A stretch of DNA of 58,521 bases from an uncultured Clostridia bacterium (GTDB lineage: Bacteria; Bacillota; Clostridia; Oscillospirales; Butyricicoccaceae), in the NCBI GenBank assembly GCA_944375715.1, contig CALWAP010000008.1:1-58521 (forward strand), written 5' to 3'. The position numbers were made by a program, and so were the translations under genes. Positions 1 to 8,043 of this stretch are shown piece by piece; position 1 is the first letter of the stretch; each line of letters starts with the position of its first letter. Below the pieces are notes generated by a model. It had not been told where the DNA came from, did no database searches, and worked only from the letters and a program-made list of their open reading frames with translations.

Positions 1-45
1 AGGGAGCGGGCGGATGACGTCTTTTTTGCCTCTGGCATAAAAAGA

Positions 46-74
46 CGTCGGAGCAAAGCGGACTTTGCTCCGAC
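46..74 (-). terminator. Terminator after tRNA-Gly
   Basis: A 13-bp perfect inverted repeat with a 4-nt loop lies directly after the tRNA 3' end on the minus strand and is followed by TCTTTTTA. A second inverted repeat (about 16-49) shares the GACGTC arm, so two mutually exclusive hairpins can form here. Confidence 0.75.
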
Positions 75-75
75 G

Positions 76-149
76 TGGAGCAGGTGATGGGAATCGAACC
101 CACGCTACCAGCTTGGGAAGCTGGGGCACTGCCATTATGCAACACCTGC
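76..149 (-). tRNA. tRNA-Gly (anticodon TCC)
   Basis: On the minus strand a full cloverleaf is visible: 7-bp acceptor GCAGGTG/CACCTGC, discriminator T and encoded CCA, an anticodon stem CCAGC/GCTGG around the loop TTCCCAA carrying TCC, and a T arm with TTCGATT. The anticodon reads GGA and GGG glycine codons. It has its own promoter just upstream and a strong terminator downstream, so it is a single-gene unit. Confidence 0.95.
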
Positions 150-166
150 ATTTAAGCTACTTCAGT

Positions 167-195
167 ATTATAACACCTGTCTGCGGATTTTTCAA
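167..195 (-). promoter_or_regulatory. Sigma-A promoter of tRNA-Gly
   Basis: Minus strand TTGAAA, 17-bp spacer, TATAAT, ending about 18 nt before the tRNA 5' end. Confidence 0.7.
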
Positions 196-209
196 GTATA
201 AAAAAGGCG

Positions 210-250
210 AAAAATAAAAGGGGCCGGGCCTCGCAGCGGGCCCGGTCCCC
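210..250 (-). terminator. Terminator of folT-like gene
   Basis: Minus strand GC-rich hairpin (GGGG-CCGGGCC paired with GGCCCGG-CCCC, one bulged A) followed by TTTTATTTTT, 27 nt after the stop codon of the transporter gene. Confidence 0.8.
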
Positions 251-276
251 AAGCCCCGCGTCCAGGGGCCTGCAAG

Positions 277-870
277 CTATTTGAAAAAGCCTATCTTTCC
301 CGCCTGCTGCGCCGGCACCATGCCGCTTTTTTTCAAAGCCGGCATGACAAGGGCAAAGAAGGCGGCCATGACGGCCACCTCAATGGGCAGCATCACGGTA
401 TTTTTAAAAAGGCTGGTGGTCACATAATATATATATCCCTTGCTGTAAAGCATGCTGCTCCACAAAGCGCCCATGCCCACATTGACTATGTAATTTACGC
501 ACAGCCTGCAAAGGATCAGTTTAAGTATCGTTATCTTCTGCCTGTAAAGGAAGAAGCCGTAGAAAAAGGCCCCGGCCATGGCCGAAAGGGTATAGCCGAA
601 GAAAAAGGAATAACCTGGATGCATGAAAAAATCCAAAATATCCACGGTAAAACCGTACAAAAGCCCGCCTATCGGCCCTGCCACCAGGGAAGCCATGGCG
701 GTGGCGAGATAGGTGAAGCGGATTGTCAGCCCGTCGGTTATCGGCACATAGAAGTAACCCAGGATGACCGAAAGGGCCATGCACAAAGCGCACATGCACA
801 TCACCCTGAGGCTCCTGACCCCCTGAAGCGATTCCTTCCAAAAGCCTTTTGAAAGCGCGCTCGAATACAT
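277..870 (-). CDS. folT: Folate-family ECF transporter S component (FolT-like)
   Basis: A 197-residue membrane protein and probably the substrate-binding S subunit of an energy-coupling factor vitamin importer; its ATPase and T subunits would be encoded elsewhere. About five to six hydrophobic segments are visible (roughly residues 22-42, 52-80, 88-108, 112-132 and 150-177), which fits ECF S components. The folate assignment rests mainly on the leader: a tetrahydrofolate riboswitch lies directly upstream, and folT is a classic target of that switch. The ATG is fixed by an AAGGAGG Shine-Dalgarno 7 nt upstream, which is itself held in a hairpin. The gene is monocistronic, with its own promoter and terminator. 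Confidence 0.85.
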   Translation of the reverse strand: MYSSALSKGFWKESLQGVRSLRVMCMCALCMALSVILGYFYVPITDGLTIRFTYLATAMASLVAGPIGGLLYGFTVDILDFFMHPGYSFFFGYTLSAMAGAFFYGFFLYRQKITILKLILCRLCVNYIVNVGMGALWSSMLYSKGYIYYVTTSLFKNTVMLPIEVAVMAAFFALVMPALKKSGMVPAQQAGKIGFFK

Positions 871-877
871 AAAAAAA

Positions 878-907
878 CCTCCTTAAGCGGCATGCCGCAT
901 AAGGAGG
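878..907 (-). promoter_or_regulatory. Expression-platform hairpin hiding the folT ribosome site
   Basis: Minus strand CCTCCTTA-TGCGGCATGCCGC-TTAAGGAGG forms a near-perfect hairpin whose 3' arm is the Shine-Dalgarno sequence, followed by seven T residues before the ATG. The shape suits either ribosome-site sequestration or intrinsic termination. It probably converts THF binding by the upstream aptamer into reduced expression. Confidence 0.7.
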
Positions 908-921
908 ACGCAGGCCCTATG

Positions 922-1023
922 CGACAGCGGGATGCGGCGGACACACTGCGACAAATGTTCTTCGTCCCGAAAGCAACTCCCCGTCTTTCGGGCACTTGGA
1001 CACATGTCCGCCTACTCTGCCAT
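922..1023 (-). promoter_or_regulatory. Tetrahydrofolate (THF) riboswitch
   Basis: On the minus strand the leader starts GGCAGAGTAGG and contains the GACGAAGAAC and CCGCCGCATCCCGCTG blocks, close to the THF riboswitch consensus (GGAGAGUAG at the 5' side, GCAUCCGCUC closing). Internal stems CCCGAAAG/CTTTCGGG and GCGGACA/TGTCCGC are visible. It sits between a promoter and the S-component gene, the usual genomic setting of this class. Confidence 0.8.
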
Positions 1024-1040
1024 ATAAAATTGCGATTCTT

Positions 1041-1069
1041 ATTTTATCACTTTAACTTGGTGTTTGCAA
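1041..1069 (-). promoter_or_regulatory. Promoter of the THF riboswitch-folT unit
   Basis: Minus strand TTGCAA, 17-bp spacer, TAAAAT. The promoter lies inside the last codons of the upstream hydrolase gene, so folT can be transcribed independently of it. Confidence 0.6.
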
Positions 1070-1880
1070 CCCTTTTGACCATATAAATATCCTCGCGCCT
1101 GGCGTTTATCAGCGGCAGCTGGCTTCTGACCTCATTTACCATGGAAAGGTCCATGTCGCATACGGCCATTCCTTCCCCTTCCTCCATCTGGCAAACGACC
1201 TTCCCCCATGGGTCGACGGCTATTGAATGGCCATAGGCCACATAAACGCCGTGCTCATCCCTGGCCGGGGATACCCCGACGGTAAACAGCTGGTTGTCCA
1301 CCGCCCTTTGCCTGAACATCAGCTCCCAATGCAGAGGGCCGGTAGTCATGTTGAATGCGGCCGGCACTATAACGGCCACGGCGCCCTCCAGCGCCATTAT
1401 CCGGGAAAGCTCGGGAAAGCGCATGTCAAAACATATGCAAAGGCCCATTTTCCCGAACTCGGTGTCAAAAACGGTTATGTTGTCCCCGGCGGAAAAGGTC
1501 TCCGACTCAAAAAACCTCTGCCCGCCCTTTACATCTATGTCAAAAAGATGGGACTTGCGGCAGAAGGCTATTTCTTTTCCCTTTCTGTCATAGACAAATG
1601 AGGTGTTGTAAAGTTTCCCATGTTCCCTTTCGGGTATCGAGCCGCCCACTATATAAATACCCAGCTCCCGCGCAGCCTGCGAAAGGGCCTGCCTTGTTTT
1701 TCCGAAGCCCTCCTCGGCATAATCGGGGAAATATTTGTTGGAATACGGGCAGGTAAACATCTCGGGCAGCACTGCAATGTCTGTCCCATTTTCCCCTGAC
1801 TGCCTCAGCCATTCAAGGGCCCTTTCAATATTTTGTTCCTTGTCAAAGCCCACAGGCGTCTGAAGCATTGCGATTTTCAT
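1047..1880 (-). CDS. Carbon-nitrogen hydrolase (nitrilase superfamily, omega-amidase-like)
   Basis: A 277-residue cytosolic amidohydrolase of the CN-hydrolase fold. The catalytic triad is clear: Glu40 in VLPEMF, Lys109 in CRKSHLFD, and Cys150 in LCICFDMRFPE. The sequence resembles Nit2/omega-amidase types, which deaminate alpha-keto amides, but the substrate cannot be fixed from sequence. I chose the ATG at 1880 because AGAGGGTG lies about 6 nt before it; a GTG nine bases upstream overlaps that ribosome site. It is transcribed divergently from the M20D hydrolase with back-to-back promoters. No terminator is obvious before the folT promoter, so some readthrough into folT is possible. Confidence 0.88.
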   Translation of the reverse strand: MKIAMLQTPVGFDKEQNIERALEWLRQSGENGTDIAVLPEMFTCPYSNKYFPDYAEEGFGKTRQALSQAARELGIYIVGGSIPEREHGKLYNTSFVYDRKGKEIAFCRKSHLFDIDVKGGQRFFESETFSAGDNITVFDTEFGKMGLCICFDMRFPELSRIMALEGAVAVIVPAAFNMTTGPLHWELMFRQRAVDNQLFTVGVSPARDEHGVYVAYGHSIAVDPWGKVVCQMEEGEGMAVCDMDLSMVNEVRSQLPLINARREDIYMVKRVANTKLK

Positions 1881-1901
1881 ATAAATCACCCTCTTTAAAT
1901 A

Positions 1902-1965
1902 ATTGTATCAGAGGGGGAAATTTTCTGTCAATATAATGGACAATTTTAAAAGGTTGTGATATGCT
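1902..1965. promoter_or_regulatory. Back-to-back divergent promoters
   Basis: Minus strand: TTGACA (1926-1931), 18-bp spacer, TACAAT (1902-1907), for the CN hydrolase. Plus strand: TGGACA (1937-1942), 17-bp spacer, TATGCT (1960-1965), for the M20D gene. The two -35 boxes are five bases apart, so one bound regulator could affect both genes. Confidence 0.6.
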
Positions 1966-2000
1966 GAAATCAATATTTACAAAAAAAGGAGAAAAGATAT

Positions 2001-3356
2001 ATGGACAGGCTTGAACAAAAGATCTGCGACATTATCGACAGCAAAAAGGACGAGATAATCGCCTTTGGGCGGGACATCTGGACCCATGCCGAGCTGGGCT
2101 ACCGCGAGTTCCGCACCGCCGGAAAGTTCACCGATGTACTCAAATCCCTGGGCATAGAAACGGTCGAGGGCCTTGCCGTCACGGGCGCCAAGGGCTACCT
2201 TAAAGGCAAGGATTACAAGGGCACGACGGTGGCTTTGATGGGCGAATATGACGCCCTGCCCATCGCCAACCATCCCGACGCCAACCCCGAAACAGGCGCT
2301 TCCCACTGCTGCGGCCACAATGCCCAGATAACGGGCGTCATGGGCGCCGCTTTAGCCCTTTCCGACCCCGAGATCAAGGAAGCCATGGACGGCAATATCG
2401 TATTTTTCGGCGTCCCCGCCGAGGAGTTTGTCGAGGTCGAGCTTAAAAGCAAGATGATCGAAGAAGGCAAGATAGGCTACGGCGGAGGCAAGTGCGAACT
2501 TATCCGCATCGGCGCTTTGGACGACATCGACATCACAGTCGGCCACCACTCCTCCCCCGCCGTCGAGCTGGCCCTTTCCAACGGCACCAACAACGGCTTT
2601 GTCAACAAGATGATAACCTTCACGGGCAAGGCCGCCCACGCTGCCGGCGCTCCCCAGAACGGTATCGACGCCTACAACGCCGCGGCTTTGGCCAAGAACG
2701 CCGTCGACATCCAGCGCGAGTCCTTCCGCGACAGCGACACGGTCAGGATCCACGGCTTTACGGTAAACGGCGGCAGCGCCACCAACGTCATTGCCGACAA
2801 GATAGTTTTGGAGTATTATGTCAGGGCCAACAACGTCCCCGCCGTCATAGACGCCTCCAAGAAGTTTGACAGGGCCATGCGCGCAGGCGCCGTTGCAACG
2901 GGCGCCGGCCTTACGATCAAGACTTTTGCCGGCTATCTGCCTTTGGTCCCCACCAAGGAAACGACAGCCATGGTCGAAGCATTGAACGACGCCAATGCCT
3001 CCTGCGGCAACAAGTACAAGGTGACGGGCCTCGACACCCTCAAGCACTCCACCGGCTCGACCGACTACGGCGACGTTTCCTCCATCATGCCCACGGTGCA
3101 GTTCAACACGGGCGGATACACAGGCGTCATGCACAACCCCGATGTCATGCCCACCGACGAATATCTTGCCTATGTCATGACGGCCAAGGTCTTTGCCCTG
3201 GCGGGATACAAGCTGCTGAAAAACGGCGGCAGCTATGCCAAGGCCATGATGGACAGCTTCGAGGCCGTAATGACCAAGGATGAGTACATAAAGTACATGG
3301 ACAGCATGATGGCCGAGGAACACATCGAAATGTCCCCCCTGCCCCTGCTCGACTGA
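2001..3356 (+). CDS. M20D-family amidohydrolase (AbgB-like)
   Basis: A 451-residue zinc-type amidohydrolase. N-terminal landmarks of the family are present: WTHAELGYREF (27-37), MGEYDALP (80-87), the metal-binding HCCGHN (102-107) and the PAEE general-base motif near residue 145. The central GKAAHAA segment belongs to the dimerisation (lid) domain. AbgB-like enzymes cleave N-acyl or aminobenzoyl amino acids; the substrate here is unknown. The start is set by AAAGGAGAAAAG before the ATG. The gene stands alone between a divergent promoter and a terminator. A role in releasing amino acids from conjugates would suit the amino-acid-fermenting context, but that is inference. Confidence 0.9.
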   Translation: MDRLEQKICDIIDSKKDEIIAFGRDIWTHAELGYREFRTAGKFTDVLKSLGIETVEGLAVTGAKGYLKGKDYKGTTVALMGEYDALPIANHPDANPETGASHCCGHNAQITGVMGAALALSDPEIKEAMDGNIVFFGVPAEEFVEVELKSKMIEEGKIGYGGGKCELIRIGALDDIDITVGHHSSPAVELALSNGTNNGFVNKMITFTGKAAHAAGAPQNGIDAYNAAALAKNAVDIQRESFRDSDTVRIHGFTVNGGSATNVIADKIVLEYYVRANNVPAVIDASKKFDRAMRAGAVATGAGLTIKTFAGYLPLVPTKETTAMVEALNDANASCGNKYKVTGLDTLKHSTGSTDYGDVSSIMPTVQFNTGGYTGVMHNPDVMPTDEYLAYVMTAKVFALAGYKLLKNGGSYAKAMMDSFEAVMTKDEYIKYMDSMMAEEHIEMSPLPLLD

Positions 3357-3366
3357 TAAACACTAC

Positions 3367-3395
3367 AAAGCGGCGGAATTTTCCGCCGCTTTTTT
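3367..3395 (+). terminator. Terminator of M20D gene
   Basis: AAAGCGGCGGAA-TT-TTCCGCCGCTTT hairpin continuing into a T run, 10 nt after the stop codon. Confidence 0.85.
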
Positions 3396-3413
3396 ACCGG
3401 GTAAGGAGTAACG

Positions 3414-3947
3414 ATGATAGTCCATATAATCGGGGCGTCCGGCTCAGGCAAAAGCACCCTGGGCAAGGCCCTTTCTGAAAAAACCGGCCTTCCTCTTCTA
3501 AGCTCGGACCACTACCTGTGGCCCGACAGCGAGTTCAAAACCCCCAGGCCTGTAAGCCGGCGGGTCCTGATGCTTAAAAAGGATATGGAAGAAAACCCTT
3601 CCTTCATCCTTGAGGGCGGCATAAGCTGGTTTGCCCCCAATGCTTTTTCCCCCGACCTCATCATTCTTTTGCGGTGCGAAAACACCCTTCGCCTCAGGCG
3701 GCTTTGCGAAAGGGAAACCATGCGATACGGGAATTGGCAGGACCCGTCCCACCCCCACCACCAGCTGACCCGTGAGTTTTTAAGCTGGTGCAGCCTGTAT
3801 GAAAAGGCGGGGTATGATGAACCAAACTCCCTTTGTTCCCATATGCGCCTTTTGTCCCAAAGCTCCTGTCCCTGCGTCATCCTGCAAAACTCAGGCGACA
3901 TCCCATCACTTGTAAAAAAGGCGCTTGCCTGCCTTGAGCTTATATGA
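3414..3947 (+). CDS. P-loop NTPase, adenylate/shikimate-kinase-like
   Basis: A 177-residue protein with an N-terminal Walker A motif GASGSGKST (residues 7-15) right after the first beta strand, and a likely Walker B strand DLIILLRC. Size and layout resemble topology-modulation (FlaR-like) proteins and small nucleotide or shikimate kinases. Which small molecule it phosphorylates, if any, cannot be read from the sequence. GGTAAGGAG precedes the ATG. It sits alone between two terminators, though readthrough from the M20D gene is possible. Confidence 0.75.
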   Translation: MIVHIIGASGSGKSTLGKALSEKTGLPLLSSDHYLWPDSEFKTPRPVSRRVLMLKKDMEENPSFILEGGISWFAPNAFSPDLIILLRCENTLRLRRLCERETMRYGNWQDPSHPHHQLTREFLSWCSLYEKAGYDEPNSLCSHMRLLSQSSCPCVILQNSGDIPSLVKKALACLELI

Positions 3948-3975
3948 AAAAAGACGGGGAAACCCCGTCTTTTTT
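3947..3975. terminator. Bidirectional terminator
   Basis: AAAAAAGACGGGG-AAA-CCCCGTCTTTTTT lies between convergent genes and overlaps the stop of the kinase-like gene. It can end transcription on both strands. Confidence 0.85.
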
Positions 3976-4483
3976 ATTTCTTCTTTACCTTAAATGTCAT
4001 GACCGTCCCACGCAGGTCCCCGTCGTACCATACAGGCCCTCGGCGGGTGCTGACAAACTGCACGCCCGGGTAATCAAAGGTCCTTTTCCAAAACTCGTGG
4101 GAGGGCTTGTTTTTGGGATGCATCATCAGCTGCCACCAGCCGCCCATGCTTTCGACCAGCTTCCTGGCGGCCGCAGTCCCCACCCTGTTCCTTCGGTACT
4201 CCGGGCAGACATAAAACTCAGCGATCGAGCGGGATGGATGCCATAGCCTTACATAATGGGTCCTGTTGACCAATATAAGCCCGGCCGTTTCCCCGTCAGC
4301 CGTTATGAAAAAAGGCAGCCTGCTCTTTTCGGAAAAATACCTGTCAAAATTGGCATAGGGATATATCCCATTTTTGTCGGGCGTCACCGGCTCAAAGGCC
4401 GAAAACTCCTTTATATAGCGCTGCATCAGGGCGAAAAGCCGCTCCTTGTCCTCAAGCTCCGCCCTTTCAAGGCGTATGTCCAT
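3974..4483 (-). CDS. GNAT-family N-acetyltransferase
   Basis: A 169-residue acetyltransferase of the GNAT fold. The acetyl-CoA pyrophosphate-binding segment is YRRNRVGTAAARKL, following the beta-4 strand EFYVCP. Substrate unknown. It lies 9 nt downstream of alr in the same direction and is probably co-transcribed with it. An in-frame GTG at 4492 directly follows the alr stop, but AGGTG then serves well as ribosome site for the ATG at 4483, so I prefer the latter. Confidence 0.85.
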   Translation of the reverse strand: MDIRLERAELEDKERLFALMQRYIKEFSAFEPVTPDKNGIYPYANFDRYFSEKSRLPFFITADGETAGLILVNRTHYVRLWHPSRSIAEFYVCPEYRRNRVGTAAARKLVESMGGWWQLMMHPKNKPSHEFWKRTFDYPGVQFVSTRRGPVWYDGDLRGTVMTFKVKKK

Positions 4484-4492
4484 GCCTTTCAC

Positions 4493-5590
4493 CTAAAAGA
4501 GGTAGTCGGTGAACATTACCTCTTTCCCTTTCTCAAAATATACCCTGGGCACCCTTCGGGCTATGCCCGAGGTCAGGGAGTTTACATTGACGCCGCAGGC
4601 CTCAGCCGCCTGGGTAAAGGTAAAGTCGTTTTCGCCGCTTCCGAACACCGTCACCTCGTCGCCGACCTTTAAACCCCCGATATCGCTTATATCGACCATG
4701 CACATATCCATGCACAGGACGCCGACATAGGGGGCCTTTTTCCCCTTTATGGTCACGTGTCCTCTGCCCTGGGACAAAAGCCTGGGCACCCCGTCGGAAT
4801 AGCCGTAGGGCAGGGTGGCTATAATCCTGTCGTGATCGGCCCTGTCGGTCAGGCCATAGCTTATGCCCTCGCCCGCGGGCACCTTATGTATATGGATTAT
4901 CTGGGATTTAAGGCTCATAATGGGCTTTACCCCCGAGCCGTAGCCGTAAAACATGGCCCCGGGTCTGACCATGTCAAGATGCATACCCTCATATTTGCCC
5001 AGCGCAATACCGTCGCTTATGTGCCTGTACCCCACATTGACCCCCATGCTCTCCAGCATCCCCGTCATGGCTGTAAAGACCTCATACTGATGCATATCAT
5101 CCTCTTTTGAGCCCTGGGCCAGGTGGGAGAATATGCCCTCTATCGTGATATTCTCCATTTTAGCTATCCTGGCAATAGCCTTGGCGGCCTGGGCGTCGGT
5201 GCCGAAACCCAGGCGGTTGAGACCGGTGTTTAACTTGATATGTATTGACGCCGGCTGTCCTACCTTGTTCAATGCCTCGGCCTGTTCCTCCGTAAAAACC
5301 GTAAGCGCCACGCCGTAATCGGAGGCGTAGTGCATAAGATGGGGAGGGGTATAGCCCAGGACCAGGATATTTCCACGGTGAAAGGTCCTTCTCAGCTCCA
5401 TGGCCTCCCCTATGTTGGCCACTCCAAAATACCTTATGCCGTGGGAAAAGAGCCTGCGCATTAAAACGGCGGCCCCGTGGCCGTAAGCGTCGGCCTTTAT
5501 GACGGCCATGACGCGGCTTTCCTTTGCCAGCTCCTTTACCCTTTCTATGTTATAGTCAAAGCGGTCGAGATCTATCTCACATCTCGTCAT
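4493..5590 (-). CDS. alr: Alanine racemase
   Basis: PLP-dependent racemase making D-alanine for peptidoglycan. The PLP lysine lies in VIKADAYGHG (Lys32 from this start), the catalytic tyrosine in GISYGLTDRA (Tyr245), and the phosphate-binding motif RPGAMFYG is intact. The N-terminal TIM barrel and C-terminal beta domain are both present, so the length is normal. The start is uncertain: the frame extends to a GTG at 5614, but the best ribosome site for that codon overlaps it. The ATG at 5590 gives the usual family N-terminus (R-x-E-I-D-L). It is followed closely by a GNAT gene and is divergent from pduL. Confidence 0.93.
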   Translation of the reverse strand: MTRCEIDLDRFDYNIERVKELAKESRVMAVIKADAYGHGAAVLMRRLFSHGIRYFGVANIGEAMELRRTFHRGNILVLGYTPPHLMHYASDYGVALTVFTEEQAEALNKVGQPASIHIKLNTGLNRLGFGTDAQAAKAIARIAKMENITIEGIFSHLAQGSKEDDMHQYEVFTAMTGMLESMGVNVGYRHISDGIALGKYEGMHLDMVRPGAMFYGYGSGVKPIMSLKSQIIHIHKVPAGEGISYGLTDRADHDRIIATLPYGYSDGVPRLLSQGRGHVTIKGKKAPYVGVLCMDMCMVDISDIGGLKVGDEVTVFGSGENDFTFTQAAEACGVNVNSLTSGIARRVPRVYFEKGKEVMFTDYLF

Positions 5591-5642
5591 GCTGAACCTG
5601 TCCGTAAAAATCACCTCGGTTATTATATGATGACAGGATATT

Positions 5643-5720
5643 ATTTTACTACAGCCCTTGGCTTATAACAAGAGATTTAATCTTCCCGCCCTTGAAAACC
5701 CGGGCTTTATGTGGTAACTT
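5643..5720. promoter_or_regulatory. Divergent promoter pair, alr and pduL
   Basis: Minus strand: TTGTTA (5666-5671), 17-bp spacer, TAAAAT (5643-5648), toward alr. Plus strand: TTGAAA (5692-5697), 17-bp spacer, TAACTT (5715-5720), toward pduL. Both match the consensus only moderately. Confidence 0.45.
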
Positions 5721-5766
5721 AATATTACGGTTTTGTTTTAAAATCTCTATCAGGAGGAATATTAAA

Positions 5767-6339
5767 ATGGATAAAGTAATCATCGAAACCTCTGCCCGCC
5801 ATGTCCATCTGACCAGGGAGCATGTGGACATCCTGTTCGGCAAGGGATATCAGCTGACCCCCAAAAAGTACCTTTCCCAGCCCGGTCAGTTCGCCTGCGA
5901 GGAAAAGGTCAGGGTCGAGGGTACAAAGAGCGCCTTCCCCGCCGTTTCGGTTCTGGGCCCCGAGCGCAGCGCTTCCCAGGTCGAGATCTCTCTGACCGAT
6001 GCCCGCTCCATCGGCGTAAAGGCCCCTGTCCGCGAAAGCGGCGACATCAAAGGCTCCGGCTCCTGCAAGCTGGTCGGCCCCTGCGGCGAAGTCGAGCTTG
6101 AAGAGGGCGTCATAGCCGCCATGCGCCACCTGCACGCCACCCCCGAGGACGCCGAAAAGCTGGGGGTCAAGGGCGGCCAGATCATTTCTGTCGAAACAAA
6201 CTGTGGGGGCAGGGCCCTTACCTTCGGCGATGTCGTCGTCAGGGTCTCCCCCAATTACGCCACCAGGATGCATATCGACACCGACGAGGCCAATGCAGCC
6301 GGCATCGCGGGCGAGGTCGAAGGCACCGTCAAGCTTTAA
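5767..6339 (+). CDS. pduL: PduL-type phosphate acyltransferase (phosphotransacetylase)
   Basis: A 190-residue enzyme that interconverts acyl-CoA and acyl phosphate. The two PduL zinc-binding motifs are present: ARHVHL (10-15, His12 and His14) and HLHATPEDA (121-129). The C-terminal MHIDTDEANAAG block is also typical. AGGAGG lies 11 nt before the ATG. There are no microcompartment shell genes nearby, and the N-terminus starts straight into the domain without a targeting extension, so this looks like a free cytosolic form. The glycine reductase in this window yields acetyl phosphate, so a link from acetyl-P to acetyl-CoA is a reasonable job for it, though that is inference. Confidence 0.9.
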   Translation: MDKVIIETSARHVHLTREHVDILFGKGYQLTPKKYLSQPGQFACEEKVRVEGTKSAFPAVSVLGPERSASQVEISLTDARSIGVKAPVRESGDIKGSGSCKLVGPCGEVELEEGVIAAMRHLHATPEDAEKLGVKGGQIISVETNCGGRALTFGDVVVRVSPNYATRMHIDTDEANAAGIAGEVEGTVKL

Positions 6340-6350
6340 TCACCAGGAAA

Positions 6351-6376
6351 ACAAAAGGGCCTGTTGGCCCTTTTGT
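6351..6376 (+). terminator. Terminator of pduL
   Basis: ACAAAAGGGCC-TGTT-GGCCCTTTTGT hairpin shortly after the stop codon, ending in a short T run. Confidence 0.7.
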
Positions 6377-6383
6377 CCTGCCT

Positions 6384-6413
6384 AAAAGGCCGCGGGGAAA
6401 CCCGCGGCCTTTT
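6384..6413. terminator. Second (bidirectional) terminator between pduL and MATE gene
   Basis: AAAAGGCCGCGGG-GAAA-CCCGCGGCCTTTT, with A-rich and T-rich flanks that work on both strands. It separates two convergent genes. Confidence 0.85.
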
Positions 6414-6421
6414 ATTGCCCG

Positions 6422-7810
6422 TTATTCCTGGGCTACTATATTGGATATCCAGATGCCTTTTTTGACCATGCTGAAACCGATGAATGACTTTACTATTTCA
6501 AGCCCCTGTACCATAGCGTACATAGCCACCACCCCAATGGCCGTATACCTGGAGGTTATAAAGGCCGGCGGCAGCGTGACGACCCATATGAACATACTGT
6601 CAAAAAGGAAGGTTACAAAGGTCTTGCCTCCTGAACGCAGCGTATAATAGCAGCAATGGTTGAAAGCCATCACGGGCAGCATTACGGCCGTTATCCGCAA
6701 AAAGCTCGCGGCCAGGTCCCTTACCTCCCCTGTCGTATTGTAAAGCAGCGGGAACAAAGGCGCCGCCGCGAAAAGCAAAACGCCTATCACCGTGCACAGG
6801 GCCACATCGGTAAAGATCAGCTTGTTGTCGGTGTCCCTTGCCTTCTGCATCTCGCCCGCGCCCAAAAGATTGCCCACTATAATGGCAATGGAACTGCCCA
6901 GGGCGAACAGGATTACCTTTGAAAGGTTGGTAAGCGTCGAGGCTATGTTGACGGCAGCAATGGCCGAAAGCCCCCTGGTTGAATAGCATTGGGTAATCAT
7001 TGTCGTGCCCACCGAATAAAGCGTCTCGTTCAAAAGCAGGGGCCATCCCTTTGAAATTATCCGCGTAGCCAGCGGCCTTCCTATCTCAAAGCCCTTGTAA
7101 AGATCCTGGGCCCAGATGTTCTTCCGCTTATTCCTGTGCGTCCAGGCCACCACTATCCCCGTCTCCACATACCTTGACATAACAGTGGCAATGGCCGCGC
7201 CGACAACTCCCAGCTTCGGGAAACCCATATTGCCGAAAATCAAGAGCCAATTAAAGGTAAAGTTGACCAAAACAGCCGCCAGGCCGGCCTTCATAGGCAC
7301 TAAGGTTTCCCCCGTTTCCCTCAGGGTGCTGACATAGGCGTTGTTTATGGCAAAGGGCACCAGGCCGAAAAGCATTACGGCCAGGTACTGCCTGCCCTGT
7401 TCCAGCGTCACTGCTATATCCCCCTCCTGGGAACCTTCATGCAGGTAAAGGGAGATAAGGGGCTCGTCAAAAACAGCGAATGCCGCCACAAAAAGCACAG
7501 TTACCACAACGCATACTATCATCTTGAACCTGAAGGTGCGGCGTATGCCGTCAAAGTTTCCCGAGCCGAAAAACTGCGCGCAAAAAATACCCGCCCCCGA
7601 TATCCCGCCGAATATACAGAGGTTAAAAACAAAAATAAGCTGGTTTGCAATGGCGACGCCCGACATAGGCTCGGTGCCCAGCCTGCCCACCATAATATTG
7701 TCCAAAAGGCTTACGAAGTTGGTTATGCCGTTCTGGACCACCATTGGCACTGCAATAGCCATCAGTATAGCATAAAACCTTTTGTCGCCTATAAACTTCC
7801 TTATTCCCAT
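6422..7810 (-). CDS. MATE family efflux transporter
   Basis: A 462-residue polytopic membrane protein with about twelve hydrophobic segments arranged as two halves, as in cation-coupled multidrug and toxin extruders. N-terminal family features are visible: AIAVPMVVQNGITNFVSLLD, then the VGRLGTEPMSGVAIANQ loop. Substrate unknown. GGAGGCG precedes the ATG. It ends at the convergent terminator shared with pduL. It is not closely similar by eye to the second MATE gene in the window (25105). Confidence 0.9.
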   Translation of the reverse strand: MGIRKFIGDKRFYAILMAIAVPMVVQNGITNFVSLLDNIMVGRLGTEPMSGVAIANQLIFVFNLCIFGGISGAGIFCAQFFGSGNFDGIRRTFRFKMIVCVVVTVLFVAAFAVFDEPLISLYLHEGSQEGDIAVTLEQGRQYLAVMLFGLVPFAINNAYVSTLRETGETLVPMKAGLAAVLVNFTFNWLLIFGNMGFPKLGVVGAAIATVMSRYVETGIVVAWTHRNKRKNIWAQDLYKGFEIGRPLATRIISKGWPLLLNETLYSVGTTMITQCYSTRGLSAIAAVNIASTLTNLSKVILFALGSSIAIIVGNLLGAGEMQKARDTDNKLIFTDVALCTVIGVLLFAAAPLFPLLYNTTGEVRDLAASFLRITAVMLPVMAFNHCCYYTLRSGGKTFVTFLFDSMFIWVVTLPPAFITSRYTAIGVVAMYAMVQGLEIVKSFIGFSMVKKGIWISNIVAQE

Positions 7811-7980
7811 ATTTACGCCTCCTACAAAGGGCTACTATATCCCTATCGATGGGCAAAGTCAAGGCTTGCGGGAATTTATGACTTATTCAAATTATTTTTT
7901 ATCTAAAAGCCTAATAATAACTGATATAACAGTCAAAATTTGATATAATTTATATTAATTAAGTTATTTTTTTATCCCGC

Positions 7981-8009
7981 TTGACATTTGCGCTGTTTGC
8001 CTTTATCTT
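7981..8009 (+). promoter_or_regulatory. Promoter of glutamine synthetase gene
   Basis: TTGACA, 17-bp spacer, TATCTT. A second TATAAT-like box lies in the AT-rich stretch at 7942-7950. The 7811-8030 gap otherwise holds no recognised element. Confidence 0.5.
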
Positions 8010-8043
8010 TTTTATATAAAATATATCTGAAAGGGTGGTAAAG

